The notes beneath the pieces are model-generated. The model was given only the letters and a program-made list of their open reading frames with translations, did not search any database and was not told the origin of the DNA. A DNA stretch of 64,000 nucleotides from Bibersteinia trehalosi (GTDB taxonomy: Bacteria; Pseudomonadota; Gammaproteobacteria; Enterobacterales; Pasteurellaceae): assembly GCF_004346205.1 (NCBI RefSeq), contig NZ_SMAM01000002.1, positions 186,001 to 250,000 on the forward strand, written 5' to 3'. This document shows, piece after piece, positions 19,911 to 29,842 of this stretch. Positions within the stretch are counted from its first letter, which is position 1; every line of letters begins with the position of its first letter. A program made the position numbers and the translations under genes.

Positions 19911-20510
19911 ATGGAATTTTTAATTAGTTTTTTCAGTAGTTACGGCTACTGGGCTGTTTTCTTAGTTCTACTTGCTTGTGGATTTGGCGTTCCTATTCCT
20001 GAAGATATTACCCTTGTTTCAGGCGGCGTTATCTCTGGATTAGGTTATACCAACGTGCACTGGATGTTAGTAGTGAGTATGCTCGGTGTACTTGTTGGCG
20101 ATAGTACAATGTATTGGCTTGGCAGAATTTATGGGAAGAAAATTTTAAATTTTCCACTTATTCGCAATGTCGCCACGCCTGAACGTTTTGCCCAAGTACA
20201 AAAGCGTTTTCAAACCCAAGGATGGAAACTCTTATTTATTGCTCGCTTTTTACCTGGGTTGCGGGCGGTAGTCTATTTGGTCTCGGGTATTACCCGTAAA
20301 GTCAGTTTTGCCCGCTTCTTACTGGTTGATTTCTGTGCGGCGATTATCTCAGTGCCGATTTGGGTTTATCTTGGTGATTTCGGTGCCAAGAACTTAGATT
20401 GGCTGGAAGAGCAAATCCATAAAGGGCAGATGATTATCTGGATTGGCTTAATTATTATCGGGATTGTGGTCTATTGGAAATGGAAGAAAAACCGCAAAAA
20501 TAATGCATAA
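19911..20510 (+). CDS. DedA family membrane protein
   Basis: 199 residues, DedA/SNARE-associated family, proposed proton-dependent lipid or undecaprenyl-phosphate transporters. The family signatures GFGVPIPEDITLVSGG near residue 25 and FIARFLPGLRAVVYLVSG near 105-122 are present, with the paired arginines of the second motif. About five membrane segments and a basic C-terminus (KWKKNRKNN). Cotranscribed with purR by spacing; the pairing is odd functionally. Ends at a strong terminator. Confidence 0.88.
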   Translation: MEFLISFFSSYGYWAVFLVLLACGFGVPIPEDITLVSGGVISGLGYTNVHWMLVVSMLGVLVGDSTMYWLGRIYGKKILNFPLIRNVATPERFAQVQKRFQTQGWKLLFIARFLPGLRAVVYLVSGITRKVSFARFLLVDFCAAIISVPIWVYLGDFGAKNLDWLEEQIHKGQMIIWIGLIIIGIVVYWKWKKNRKNNA

Positions 20511-20516
20511 AATTAT

Positions 20517-20550
20517 GGGGCAGATCATTATTCTGCCCCTCTTTATTTTT
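20517..20550 (+). terminator. Terminator of purR-dedA
   Basis: 8 bp stem GGGGCAGA / TCTGCCCC with a 7-base loop followed by TCTTTATTTTT. It ends next to the gmhA stop, so it may also serve gmhA. Confidence 0.85.
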
Positions 20551-20551
20551 A

Positions 20552-21136
20552 TTACTTCATTTTCGCCATTTCAAATTCAACTAACATCATCAAAATATGA
20601 ATCACTTTGATATGCACTTCTTGAATGCGATCTGCATAACGGAAATGCGGTACGCGAATTTCTACATCCGCTAAACCAGCCATCTGGCCACCATCTTTGC
20701 CTGTCATCGCAATCACCTTCATGCCTTTTTCTTTCGCTGCCTTAATTGCATTTAGCACATTTTTAGAATTGCCTGAAGTCGATAGCCCAAACAATACGTC
20801 ACCTTTCTGACCAACACCTTCAATATAACGCGAGAAAACATAATCGTAGCCAAAATCATTACTCACACAGCTTAAATGGCTCACATCAGAAATCGCAATA
20901 GCAGGATAAGCCGGACGATTTTCGCGGTAACGACCTGTTAATTCTTCAGCAAAATGCATCGCATCACAATGCGAGCCCCCATTACCACAAGAAAGCACTT
21001 TACCTCCATTTTTAAAGCTTTCCGCAATAATTAACGCTGCATCTTGAATTAATTTTAGGTTATTTTTATCGTTAATAAAGTTATCTAGCACGGTACGTGC
21101 TTCTTCAAGTTCTGCGAGAATTTGTTGTTGATACAT
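20552..21136 (-). CDS. gmhA: Phosphoheptose isomerase
   Basis: Converts sedoheptulose 7-phosphate to D-glycero-D-manno-heptose 7-phosphate for the lipopolysaccharide core. SIS-domain protein of 194 residues with [20 protein letters not shown] near 40-60 and [16 protein letters not shown] near 115-130. The next enzyme of the pathway, HldE, is encoded at 51.4 kb. Stand-alone gene. Confidence 0.95.
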   Translation of the reverse strand: MYQQQILAELEEARTVLDNFINDKNNLKLIQDAALIIAESFKNGGKVLSCGNGGSHCDAMHFAEELTGRYRENRPAYPAIAISDVSHLSCVSNDFGYDYVFSRYIEGVGQKGDVLFGLSTSGNSKNVLNAIKAAKEKGMKVIAMTGKDGGQMAGLADVEIRVPHFRYADRIQEVHIKVIHILMMLVEFEMAKMK

Positions 21137-21280
21137 AGTATGTGTCCTTTTGTAAAAAAATTGAATTTAGTGACCGCTTGATCACGTCAAAGCGATGAGA
21201 GTCTATCACACTTAATGCTAGGAAAAACAGCAGAAATATCGTAAAATCCGCACGTTTTGTTTACCCATAAAGGATGTACG

Positions 21281-21838
21281 ATGATTAACGAAATTAAAAA
21301 AGACACCCAAGAGCGCATGGAAAAAAGCCTTGAAGCCTTAAAAGGGCACATTGCGAAAATCCGTACAGGTCGCGCGCAGCCAAGCTTATTAGATGCAATC
21401 CAAGTAGATTACTACGGTGCGGCAACGCCACTTCGTCAGTTAGCTAACGTGGTAGCAGAAGATGCACGCACTCTCGCAGTAACGGTATTCGACCGTTCAT
21501 TAATCCAAGCAGTTGAAAAAGCGATCTTAACCTCTGATTTAGGTTTAAACCCTTCTTCTGCGGGTACAACAATCCGTGTACCACTTCCGCCATTAACTGA
21601 AGAACGTCGCCGTGATTTAATTAAAATCGTAAAAGGCGAAGGGGAGCAAGGTAAAGTAGCTATCCGTAATGTGCGCCGTGATGCGAATGACAAAATCAAA
21701 GCATTAGAAAAAGAGAAAGCAATCAGCGAAAACGAAGAGCGTAAAGCACAAGAAGATATCCAAAAAATCACGGATACTTACATCAAGAAAGTTGATGAGA
21801 TTTTAGCGGATAAAGAAAAAGAGTTGATGGATTTCTAA
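21281..21838 (+). CDS. frr: Ribosome recycling factor
   Basis: Splits post-termination ribosomes with EF-G. Start at 21281 ([13 protein letters not shown]) follows AAGGATG, 185 residues, the universal RRF length. The conserved [11 protein letters not shown] and [15 protein letters not shown] segments are present. Single gene, ending before an inverted uptake-signal hairpin. Confidence 0.96.
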   Translation: MINEIKKDTQERMEKSLEALKGHIAKIRTGRAQPSLLDAIQVDYYGAATPLRQLANVVAEDARTLAVTVFDRSLIQAVEKAILTSDLGLNPSSAGTTIRVPLPPLTEERRRDLIKIVKGEGEQGKVAIRNVRRDANDKIKALEKEKAISENEERKAQEDIQKITDTYIKKVDEILADKEKELMDF

Positions 21839-21898
21839 TCTCTATTGATTTCATCTAACGGCTATTACACCATAGTTAGGCTGTAATGCGAGTTTAAA

Positions 21899-21950
21899 CA
21901 AGCGGTTATTTTGCGATTTTTTTGCTAAAAATAACCGCTTGTTTTTTTAT
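21899..21950. terminator. Inverted uptake-signal terminator
   Basis: 14 bp stem CAAGCGGTTATTTT (21899-21912) and complement (21928-21941) followed by a T run; lies between converging frr and the ABC transporter gene. Confidence 0.8.
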
Positions 21951-23737
21951 TTAACGCAACAATCATCAAGCCCACAATTCGCACGTTCTGACAATGAAAT
22001 CATTTTGTTATGAAATTGCTGTAACGTACAACGATGTCCCACGCTGATAATAATACTTTGTGGGAGCGCCTTTCTAATCGTGCAATAAAGTAATGCTTCT
22101 GTTGGCTCATCTAAGGCAGAGGTGGTTTCATCTAAGAAAATCAGTTCTGGTTTACTCAGCAAAATGCGCACAAAAGCCACACGCTGTAATTCACCAGGAG
22201 AGAAAATAACTTGCCAATCATTATCTTGCTCCAAAGCGTGATGATATTTTTCTAAACGACATAGCGCCATTGCGGCTTTTAATTCCGCATCACTTGCTTG
22301 AATATGCGGATAGCAAATCGCTTGTTTTAATGTACCTTGCGGCATATAAGGGCGTTGGGGTAAAAAAAGCGGTTGCTCAACACAAGCACGCTCAGCAATA
22401 CCCACTGTTTCAAAAGGATAAATCCCCGCCAACGCTTTCAGTAACGTGGTTTTACCCGAGCCTGAATCGCCTTGAATCAACAATGCATCCCCTGCTTTTA
22501 ATTCAATGTTGATCTGAGCAAAAAGGATATGACCATATTGATCTTTCACCCCAAAATTTTTTAAGTAGAAGCCTTTAGAACAGGCAAGTGGCTGATGTAC
22601 AGGCATTGCATCTAATTTATCAAGGGTGGTAAAAAAGCCATAGAGACGATTTAAGCGAGCCTGATAGAGCGTAAAATCATCATAAAAGAGGCGAAAAAAT
22701 GACAACGCTCGCATTAAGCGGTTAAATGATTGCACGGTTTGGTGCATATCACCTAAGGTGAGCTGACCAGTGAAAAAACGAGGCGCTTGTAGCATTAACG
22801 GCAAAATCATCGCAATTTGTGTCACCCCCGTATTAAAGCCATCTAAGCCCAACATTTTTCGCACAATTTGCCAGCGATTATGGATAACAGCTTGGAATTT
22901 TGCTTGCAAATTGGCTTGCTCTTTGGCTTCACCAGAATAAAAAGCAATACTCTCCGCATTATCTCGCACTCGAATCAGCGAATAACGGTAATCACCTTGA
23001 TAACGTTCTTTATTAAAATTCAGTTTGATCAAAGGTCTGCCGATCGCTACCGACAATAAAGTGGCTAGCAAAATAAAAATATAGATAAAAAAGACAACGC
23101 CTTTTGGTACCTCAAAACCTAACAGCACCAGAATGCCAGAAAGTCCCCATAAAATAATAGTAAATTCAATGGTGGAAACAATCGCATTAAGCACGCCTCG
23201 CACAGCATCTAATGTGCCGTGAATAAACTCTGAGGCATCTTGTTCAATTCGCTGGTCAATGTTATCTGGCAACTCTTTTTCGTATTTCACCAAATAGTAG
23301 TTTTTATTCGCCAGCCAACGATCCAGCATTTCACGATTCAGTTTTTCTAACCAACGGATTTCAAAGACTTGTTGTAAAAAATAGTTAATCACCGAATGAA
23401 TAATTTTAACAACTACCAACATCAGATTGATCAAGGCAAAAAACCAAAATGCATCTACATCGAGTTTTTGCATTGAGCTGTACAGCCCATTATAAAAAAA
23501 CGTATTGAGTACACTGATTCGCACTTCCATCAGCACCATCAGCAATAACAATAGCACTAATCCGATTGTTTTGACTTTATTTGATTTCCGCCAAATATCA
23601 CGGCTAATATGCCAAAATCGCCGTCCAAATTCCGTTTTTCCAAGCAATAAACCGCACAGGTATAAGCCCAGTGCGGTGCAAAAAAGTGCGCTCATCAGCC
23701 ACGAGAAACTATTCTGTAATTCTGTTTGCCAATTCAT
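21947..23737 (-). CDS. ABC transporter, fused permease and ATPase, YddA/BacA-related
   Basis: 596 residues from MNWQTELQ. The N-terminal 330 residues hold about six membrane segments of the ABC_membrane_2 type, shared with E. coli YddA and mycobacterial Rv1819c. The C-terminal ATPase has Walker A GDSGSGKTTLLKAL, signature FSPGELQRVAF and Walker B LIFLDETTSALDE. Members of this group import hydrophilic compounds, such as cobalamin and peptides in studied cases; the substrate here is unknown. It follows a TonB-dependent receptor gene by 67 bp on the same strand, so a shared substrate is possible. Confidence 0.8.
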   Translation of the reverse strand: MNWQTELQNSFSWLMSALFCTALGLYLCGLLLGKTEFGRRFWHISRDIWRKSNKVKTIGLVLLLLLMVLMEVRISVLNTFFYNGLYSSMQKLDVDAFWFFALINLMLVVVKIIHSVINYFLQQVFEIRWLEKLNREMLDRWLANKNYYLVKYEKELPDNIDQRIEQDASEFIHGTLDAVRGVLNAIVSTIEFTIILWGLSGILVLLGFEVPKGVVFFIYIFILLATLLSVAIGRPLIKLNFNKERYQGDYRYSLIRVRDNAESIAFYSGEAKEQANLQAKFQAVIHNRWQIVRKMLGLDGFNTGVTQIAMILPLMLQAPRFFTGQLTLGDMHQTVQSFNRLMRALSFFRLFYDDFTLYQARLNRLYGFFTTLDKLDAMPVHQPLACSKGFYLKNFGVKDQYGHILFAQINIELKAGDALLIQGDSGSGKTTLLKALAGIYPFETVGIAERACVEQPLFLPQRPYMPQGTLKQAICYPHIQASDAELKAAMALCRLEKYHHALEQDNDWQVIFSPGELQRVAFVRILLSKPELIFLDETTSALDEPTEALLYCTIRKALPQSIIISVGHRCTLQQFHNKMISLSERANCGLDDCCVK

Positions 23738-23756
23738 AATGTAATAAAAATAAAAC

Positions 23757-23799
23757 AAGCGGCTGATTTTGCAGATTTTTTTGCAAAATCAACCGCTTG
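23757..23799. terminator. Inverted uptake-signal hairpin between receptor and ABC genes
   Basis: CAAGCGGCTGATTTTGCA (23757-23774) pairs with TGCAAAATCAACCGCTTG (23782-23799) with one mismatch. It separates two co-directional genes and may reduce read-through into the ABC gene. Confidence 0.6.
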
Positions 23800-23803
23800 C
23801 TAA

Positions 23804-25936
23804 TTAGAACGAATACTCTACTTTACTCCAATAAGTTCTTGGCAATCCAACGACTGCAAAACTGCGATCATATTGGCCTCGTTGTACTTGCCAGTAATGT
23901 TTATTAAACAGATTTTCTACCCCTGCTCGTAAGGTGATTTCCTGTTTATTCCCCAATTTTAGGCGATATTTTCCGCCCAAATCCACCGTAGTATAAGACG
24001 GCAAACGGTAGTTCGCCTGAGTATCTTGATAAGATTTTCCATAGTGCTGTAACCCTGCATTTAAGGTTAAATTGGCAATGAATGGCGTATCCCATTCCAC
24101 AGCCGCTTTGGCTATCCAGCGTGGGCTAGTAACTTGCACACCAGTTACAATCGTATCTGCATAAGTGGGGTAATCAATAACTTTACCTTGATTGTAGCTA
24201 ATACCTAAACTTGGGCGGAGCGTTTTGTTGAACAAATTCGCATAGAGATTGACTTCTACCCCACGATTGCGTTCTTTTCCTTGCTCTTTCCCTGCACGAG
24301 CTGCCATCGCTTCGGTATTGCCACGAATAATGCCTGGACGGCTAAGTTCATATACACTCAAACTGGTACTGAGCATTTCATACCAGTTTTTACGCACACC
24401 GACTTCAATCTGTTTGGTTACACGAGGGCTGTTCATTTCACCGGTATCAGGATCTGCATTACCGGGTTCTAAATCTTCTAAATAGTTAGCGTAATAGACT
24501 AAATCCGCATTAGGCACATAAGCCAGCGCGACCATTGGGCTGAAACGATCCGCTTTTAAACGTACATCTGTTGTGCGATTAAGCTGTTCAATCCATTGGA
24601 AACGCCCACCAAGCGTTAAACGAATTTGGTTATCCATAAAGCCTAAGGTATCTGATGCAGCGATACTTTGTGCCGTAAATTTATTGTCTGCCGCTTGGCT
24701 TAAGCTACCATGTTCAGGCTCATCAATAAATTCAGGCGAATAAATGTTGGTAGTATAACGTCCACCACGCTGACGTGTTGGGTTATTATCGTGATCACGG
24801 CTTCGTTGCACTGCGTCATAAGCGAAGCTCCAACTGTGATGGATAGAACCTGTTTCAATTTCACCCTGCAATTTCAAATTACCACTAGTAGTACGAGAGC
24901 GGAAATCAATGGCGGTCGCATTAGCGGCACGATAATTGCCATCGCTATTTAACATCGTTAATTGAGTGAAGTTACCGTAGTATTTAGATTCCATATGCCC
25001 AATGCCACCGGATAGCATCATATTAAACGGTAAATCGTATTCAAATGTGAGTAATGCAGTTTCATCATCTGTCGTTTGGCGAGACCAACTCGGCACTAAG
25101 TTCGTTTTACCATTCGGTGCTTCTGGCATAGCAAAGGTTAAATTTTGCATATCTTGCACCCTTGCTCGTCCACCTTTGGTAGCTCGTTTAGTTTGGAAAT
25201 AATCCACACCTACACGCAATTTTTCACCACGATAATCGGCACCAATCGCAATCTCTTTGGCAAGTTCACTATAATTTGTGCGAGCGGTATTACCATCACG
25301 ATATAACCCACTGACACGCACGCCCCATTCATTATTTGCGCCAAAGCGTCTGCCAAAGTCAAAGCTCTCTTGTAAACGGCTATTGGAAAACCACGCGAAT
25401 CCCACTTTGTTAATCGGCTCATCGGTTGCACGTTTGGTTTCTATATTTACTGCTGCACCTGCTGCCCCTTCTGGATCCATTCCAACTGTTGCAGTTGATG
25501 CGCCTTTAATCAGCTGTGCTGAACCGACTGCGGAAGTTGCTGTGTTATAAGCACCATATAATCCTGCTAAGCCATTTACGCTAAACTGACGCGCATCAAG
25601 CTGTAAACCTCGTACATAAATGCCACCAAGCGTATTGGTTTCTCCACCAAAGTTCATAATAGAGGCATCGGTTTTTGCCAACGCATCAACCACATTACGT
25701 GGCGCTTTATCAGCAAATGCCTGCTCATCGTAATTCACCACCGTAATGGGCGAGGTAAAAGCAAGCTGTTTGCCAAGTAAACTTAAATCCACAACGGCTT
25801 TTAAATTATCAGTAGCTTTAAATTTTTCTAGTTCTGCAACGACATTTACTTCATCTAATGATTCAATTTGTGTTTCAGCAAGGAGAAAAGAAGGGAGGAA
25901 AAGCGCGGAATAGAGAATGCTGTGTTTGAATGTCAT
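23804..25936 (-). CDS. TonB-dependent outer-membrane receptor
   Basis: 710 residues with signal peptide MTFKHSILYSALFLPSFLLA. The plug domain (about 30-180) includes GGIYVRGLQLDARQFSVNG and GPS-like KGASTATVGMDPEGAAGAAV. The barrel ends with YWSKVEYSF, the expected C-terminal aromatic. The plug resembles siderophore receptors (FhuE or catecholate types), but the ligand cannot be named. The start at 25936 has AAGG upstream; the longer start at 25954 has none. A Fur-like site lies 26 bp upstream, consistent with iron control. Confidence 0.88.
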   Translation of the reverse strand: MTFKHSILYSALFLPSFLLAETQIESLDEVNVVAELEKFKATDNLKAVVDLSLLGKQLAFTSPITVVNYDEQAFADKAPRNVVDALAKTDASIMNFGGETNTLGGIYVRGLQLDARQFSVNGLAGLYGAYNTATSAVGSAQLIKGASTATVGMDPEGAAGAAVNIETKRATDEPINKVGFAWFSNSRLQESFDFGRRFGANNEWGVRVSGLYRDGNTARTNYSELAKEIAIGADYRGEKLRVGVDYFQTKRATKGGRARVQDMQNLTFAMPEAPNGKTNLVPSWSRQTTDDETALLTFEYDLPFNMMLSGGIGHMESKYYGNFTQLTMLNSDGNYRAANATAIDFRSRTTSGNLKLQGEIETGSIHHSWSFAYDAVQRSRDHDNNPTRQRGGRYTTNIYSPEFIDEPEHGSLSQAADNKFTAQSIAASDTLGFMDNQIRLTLGGRFQWIEQLNRTTDVRLKADRFSPMVALAYVPNADLVYYANYLEDLEPGNADPDTGEMNSPRVTKQIEVGVRKNWYEMLSTSLSVYELSRPGIIRGNTEAMAARAGKEQGKERNRGVEVNLYANLFNKTLRPSLGISYNQGKVIDYPTYADTIVTGVQVTSPRWIAKAAVEWDTPFIANLTLNAGLQHYGKSYQDTQANYRLPSYTTVDLGGKYRLKLGNKQEITLRAGVENLFNKHYWQVQRGQYDRSFAVVGLPRTYWSKVEYSF

Positions 25937-25961
25937 AAATTTAGCCTTAACCATTAATATT

Positions 25962-25980
25962 GAGAATAGTTAGTATTATA
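25962..25980. promoter_or_regulatory. Possible Fur box in a divergent promoter
   Basis: GAGAATAGTTAGTATTATA matches 12 of 19 positions of the Fur consensus GATAATGATAATCATTATC by eye. It sits between a TonB receptor and a divergent secreted protein. Such a score is weak alone but fits the gene. Confidence 0.4.
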
Positions 25981-26081
25981 TATATTTAATATTTAAACAC
26001 AAGCTAAACCGTTTTAGTTACAAACCCTAAGAATTTCAGCTACTATTGTATTTTCAACACACATTACATTTCTTAATTACC

Positions 26082-27236
26082 ATGAAAAAATTATCTCTTA
26101 CGCTAGTTAGCCTATTATCAACCTCGTTATTTGCTCAAATACAACTTAGCCCTTTTCCTATGCAAGCCATTGGAAAAGCAGCGCAGCTAGCTGTTTCTGA
26201 TAAAGATGAGCTTTTTATTATCAATACTCAAGGAGAACTCTGGCAAGCAACGCCAATAATGAATAAATTAAGCGATGGTTTCTCAACCCAAATTGCACCA
26301 AGCGTGGCGTATAACCGTGTGGCAGGAGCAGATAAACAAGGTAATTTCATGCTATGGACAGCAAAGCAACTTTATACCTCCACCATTCCTTTAGCTAAAC
26401 AGGCGGGTATGCATCCCCTTGCCTTTGCGACCATTGCCGTTAGCAAACAAGGAAAACAGCATAAACTGGTACGAATTGAAACCAAAGGCACGCAAGCAGA
26501 AATTATCGCAATGGCAAGTACAGAAGTGCTACCTGATGCTCAACCAATGCAAATTGATTTTAAGCATTCAGCGCCAAATCAAGGACACATTGCGATATTG
26601 GCAAAACCTGATAATTCAACTTATTTACATGGCGTATTAGGCGATGCGATAGAAGCTGCCGAAGTGCAATATTTAGAACGTCATACACTTGAGCCTTTGG
26701 CCGAAGGACTTAGTATGAAAGGTTTAGTTTTTGAAGCCAATCGTTTCGAACATTTCGCCACAAACAGTGGTGCGAAATTGGTATCCGTCATGTCTGGGAA
26801 TGGAGAAGGAGGCAGAACGGTATTAATTGGCGAGCAAAATGGCAAATTAGTGCTAGAACAAAGTAGCTCTCCTCTGCCAAACAATCGTTGGCAATCACCA
26901 TTTGTGTTTAATCGTAAACTTTATGCGGTGCAAATGCCTCATCTGCGCGGGAAATTAGTAGAATATACCCCACAGGGTGCAAAATTAGCTGAACATTTCA
27001 TGCAAGACGGCTTTAGCAACCATCGCTACGGCGAATATGAAACAAATCTCGCCGCCAGCGCATCACATTTTGCAGTTTTGCCATTACGGGATTATCGCCA
27101 TATAGCAATACTCGACTCTCAAGGTCAACTCCAAACATTGGCGCAAACATTACCTGCCGAGATTCGAAAAACCAGAGCAAGCAAAGACAGCGTATATTTA
27201 CTCTTAGAGAATGGTCAAATTTGGCTAGCGCAATAG
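26082..27236 (+). CDS. Secreted protein of unknown function
   Basis: 384 residues with signal peptide MKKLSLTLVSLLSTSLFAQ, cleaved near residue 19. There is no lipobox. The body has repeated short beta-rich units (DELFIINTQGELWQA, GKLVLEQSS, DSVYLLLENGQIWLAQ) reminiscent of a beta-propeller. I recognise no named family. It is divergent from the TonB receptor across 145 bp containing a possible Fur box, so an iron- or ligand-linked periplasmic role is an inference. Confidence 0.6.
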   Translation: MKKLSLTLVSLLSTSLFAQIQLSPFPMQAIGKAAQLAVSDKDELFIINTQGELWQATPIMNKLSDGFSTQIAPSVAYNRVAGADKQGNFMLWTAKQLYTSTIPLAKQAGMHPLAFATIAVSKQGKQHKLVRIETKGTQAEIIAMASTEVLPDAQPMQIDFKHSAPNQGHIAILAKPDNSTYLHGVLGDAIEAAEVQYLERHTLEPLAEGLSMKGLVFEANRFEHFATNSGAKLVSVMSGNGEGGRTVLIGEQNGKLVLEQSSSPLPNNRWQSPFVFNRKLYAVQMPHLRGKLVEYTPQGAKLAEHFMQDGFSNHRYGEYETNLAASASHFAVLPLRDYRHIAILDSQGQLQTLAQTLPAEIRKTRASKDSVYLLLENGQIWLAQ

Positions 27237-27330
27237 CCATGCACGGAAATATAAAAAAGCTAAATCAAGTTTTAATTCAGCCTAAAGTATGCCGCAAGCG
27301 CTCTTATTTCCCTAAAATTCTGCAAAACAA

Positions 27331-27364
27331 ATAAAAAAATCCCCAAGTATTGCTACTTAGGGGA
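27331..27364 (-). terminator. Terminator downstream of metK
   Basis: On the minus strand a 10 bp stem (27340-27349 with 27354-27364, one bulged base) is followed by a T-rich run. It lies 118 bp past the metK stop, in the 245 bp gap before the secreted-protein gene. The gap also has an 11-base A run at 27442-27452 and nothing else I can name. Confidence 0.6.
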
Positions 27365-27481
27365 AACTGATGAATAAAGTTTTCTTTTGTTGTCGACTGT
27401 TTATCAGTTGCTACTTGCTACCAATAAAACTTCCCCATTGTAAAAAAAAAAACGGTTGTCAACAATTTTTTCATACTCACT

Positions 27482-28636
27482 TTATTTTAATCCTGCTGCT
27501 TCACGCAATTCTGCGGCTTTGTCGGTTTTTTCCCAAGGGAAGTTCTCACGACCAAAGTGCCCATAAGCTGCTGTTTCACGGTAAATTGGGCGAATTAAAT
27601 CTAACATTTTAATTAAGCCGTACGGGCGTAAATCAAAGAATTGATAGATTAATTTTACTAACACGTCATTTGCCACCTTACCCGTGCCAAAGGTTTCCAC
27701 CATAATTGAGGTTGGCTCAGCCACCCCAATGGCGTAAGAAAGCTGAATTTCACAGCGGTCAGCAAGACCAGCAGCAACAATATTTTTCGCAACATAACGC
27801 GCAGCATAAGCCGCTGAACGATCCACTTTTGATGGGTCTTTACCAGAGAATGCACCTCCACCGTGACGCGCTGCACCGCCATAAGTATCTACGATGATTT
27901 TACGTCCGGTTAGACCGCAGTCCCCCATTGGCCCGCCAATCACAAAACGTCCTGTTGGGTTAATAAAAAATTTAGTATTTTGACTTAACCATTCGCTTGG
28001 CAGGATAGGCTTGATAATCTCTTCCATCACACCTTCATACACCGTTTTTTGATCCACATCTTCTGCATGTTGAGTAGAAAGTACTACGGCATCAATTCCG
28101 ACAATTTTGTTATTTTCGTAAGCAAAGGTTAATTGGCTTTTCGCATCCGGACGTAACCAGTTTAATTTACCGGATTTACGCACTTTTGCTTGTTGCTCCA
28201 TCAAACGGTGCGCATAAGTAATTGGCGCAGGCATTAATACTTCGGTTTCGTTAGTAGCATAGCCAAACATAATTCCTTGGTCACCGGCACCTTGGTCTAA
28301 CGGATTTTCACGATCAACGCCTTGATTAATATCTGAAGATTGCTTGCCAATCGCATTTAATACTGCACAAGAATGCCCATCAAAGCCCATCTCTGAGTGT
28401 GTATAGCCAATATCACAAATAACTTGGCGAGTGAGGTTTTCTACATCAACCCATGCAGAAGTGGTGATTTCCCCCCCCACTAATGCCATACCTGTTTTCA
28501 CATAGGTTTCACATGCCACACGTGCTTTGGGATCTTGACGTAAAATTTCGTCTAATACCGCATCAGAAATCTGGTCTGCGATTTTATCTGGATGCCCTTC
28601 AGACACGGATTCAGAAGTAAAAAGATTAATTGCCAT
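27482..28636 (-). CDS. metK: S-adenosylmethionine synthetase
   Basis: Makes S-adenosylmethionine from methionine and ATP. Start at 28636 gives [20 protein letters not shown], the conserved N-terminus, and 384 residues; 47 extra in-frame upstream codons read through the regulatory region and are not coding. [19 protein letters not shown] and [19 protein letters not shown] are the ATP and metal signatures. A perfect MetJ box lies 104 bp upstream, with an inverted uptake-signal hairpin between it and the ATG. Confidence 0.97.
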   Translation of the reverse strand: MAINLFTSESVSEGHPDKIADQISDAVLDEILRQDPKARVACETYVKTGMALVGGEITTSAWVDVENLTRQVICDIGYTHSEMGFDGHSCAVLNAIGKQSSDINQGVDRENPLDQGAGDQGIMFGYATNETEVLMPAPITYAHRLMEQQAKVRKSGKLNWLRPDAKSQLTFAYENNKIVGIDAVVLSTQHAEDVDQKTVYEGVMEEIIKPILPSEWLSQNTKFFINPTGRFVIGGPMGDCGLTGRKIIVDTYGGAARHGGGAFSGKDPSKVDRSAAYAARYVAKNIVAAGLADRCEIQLSYAIGVAEPTSIMVETFGTGKVANDVLVKLIYQFFDLRPYGLIKMLDLIRPIYRETAAYGHFGRENFPWEKTDKAAELREAAGLK

Positions 28637-28666
28637 CGTGTTATATCCTATTAATGAATAAAGAAA

Positions 28667-28716
28667 GCAAGCGGTGTGTTTTGATAAAAAATCTGCAAAA
28701 AACACCGCTTGCACTA
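28667..28716. terminator. Inverted uptake-signal hairpin in the metK leader
   Basis: GCAAGCGGTGTGTTTT (28667-28682) pairs with AAAAAACACCGCTTGC (28697-28712) with one mismatch. Unlike the other inverted pairs here, it lies between a promoter/operator region and a start codon rather than after a gene. Confidence 0.65.
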
Positions 28717-28731
28717 ATTTTTTGGAAGTAT

Positions 28732-28755
28732 TTCCATCTAGACGTCTAAATGATA
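28732..28755. promoter_or_regulatory. MetJ operator of metK
   Basis: A perfect 8-base met box AGACGTCT at 28740-28747 is flanked in register by TTCCATCT and AAATGATA, giving the tandem array MetJ dimers need. It is upstream of metK. Confidence 0.8.
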
Positions 28756-28854
28756 CCGACTTTAGCAAAGAATGCAAATAAATTTTTCTAATTGCCTATG
28801 CCAAATCATTTCATCTTTCAAACATTGCGTTTTTCTTTTTCTGTGCTAGATTAT

Positions 28855-28878
28855 AGCTATCTAGCCGTCTAAACGGCT
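28855..28878. promoter_or_regulatory. MetJ operator of mmuM
   Basis: Three consecutive 8-base met boxes, AGCTATCT, AGCCGTCT and AAACGGCT, compared with consensus AGACGTCT. They lie 38-61 bp before the mmuM ATG. Confidence 0.75.
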
Positions 28879-28915
28879 AATTAATATATTTCTCAATATG
28901 ACATAGGAAAGCAAT

Positions 28916-29830
28916 ATGACGACACACATTACTATTTTAGATGGCGGTATGGGACGAGAGCTTGCGCGTGTTGGCGCCCCATTCAAACAGCCGGAATGGT
29001 CGGCCTTAGCCCTTTATGAAGCCCCTCCTGCAGTTATTCGGGTTCACCAAGATTTTATTCACGCCGGTGCCGAAGTAATTACAACGAACAGTTATGCCGT
29101 TGTTCCCTTTCATATCGGTGAAAAGCGTTTCCAAGCCGATGGATTTACACTGGCGAAGCTATCGGGACAATTAGCAAAACAAGCGGTCGATACTTCGACA
29201 AATTCTGCAACCGATAGTAAAAAAGTAAAAATCGCAGGCTCGCTTCCTCCGCTTTTTGGCTCTTACCGTTTCGACTTATTTCAAGCAGATCAAGTTGAAC
29301 GCGTTGCTCGCCCCTTAATTGATGGTCTATCCGCTTATGCCGATTTTTGGCTATTTGAAACACAAAGCCATAGCCAAGAGGTGCTTTCAGTTATTCCTTT
29401 TCTGCCACACGATAACCGCCCTATTTGGGTGTCATTTACGCTGCAAGATGAATGCTTAACTGATACACCCTATTTACGCTCTGGAGAAAGGGTTGTTGAT
29501 GCAGTAAAAGCCGTGTTAGAACAAGGTGTGCAAGCGGTATTATTTAATTGTTGCCAACCGGAAGTGATTGAGCAAGCGATTATCGCCGCCAAACAAGTGA
29601 TTGGCAAAAAAGCCGTGCAACTGGGCGCCTATGCGAATGCTTTCCCGCCACAATCTAAAGAGGCAACCGCAAATGACGGCTTAGATGAAATTCGTACAGA
29701 TTTAGATCCGAATGCTTATTTGGCCTGGGCGCAAAAATGGCGCAATGCAGGCGCAACAATTATCGGCGGCTGCTGTGGCATTACACCGGCGCATATTCAA
29801 GTTTTAGCCCAACATCTCAATTCAAATTAA
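28916..29830 (+). CDS. mmuM: Homocysteine S-methyltransferase
   Basis: Transfers a methyl group from S-methylmethionine (or SAM) to homocysteine. 304 residues. The N-terminus ITILDGGMGRELARVG and the zinc cysteines (FNCCQPEV near 220 and IGGCCGITP near 288) are those of the BHMT/MmuM family. Preceded by a MetJ array, and followed after 12 bases by an amino-acid permease. Uptake plus methyl transfer would let the cell make methionine from scavenged S-methylmethionine. Confidence 0.93.
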   Translation: MTTHITILDGGMGRELARVGAPFKQPEWSALALYEAPPAVIRVHQDFIHAGAEVITTNSYAVVPFHIGEKRFQADGFTLAKLSGQLAKQAVDTSTNSATDSKKVKIAGSLPPLFGSYRFDLFQADQVERVARPLIDGLSAYADFWLFETQSHSQEVLSVIPFLPHDNRPIWVSFTLQDECLTDTPYLRSGERVVDAVKAVLEQGVQAVLFNCCQPEVIEQAIIAAKQVIGKKAVQLGAYANAFPPQSKEATANDGLDEIRTDLDPNAYLAWAQKWRNAGATIIGGCCGITPAHIQVLAQHLNSN

Positions 29831-29842
29831 GGAAACACAACT

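Noticed and set aside
27442-27452. 11-base A run as a phase-variable tract
   Set aside because: It lies outside any gene or promoter, after the metK and secreted-protein stops, so switching would have no evident effect.
28637-28777. 47-codon N-terminal extension of MetK
   Set aside because: The frame is merely open; it covers the MetJ site and hairpin, and MetK proteins begin at [10 protein letters not shown].
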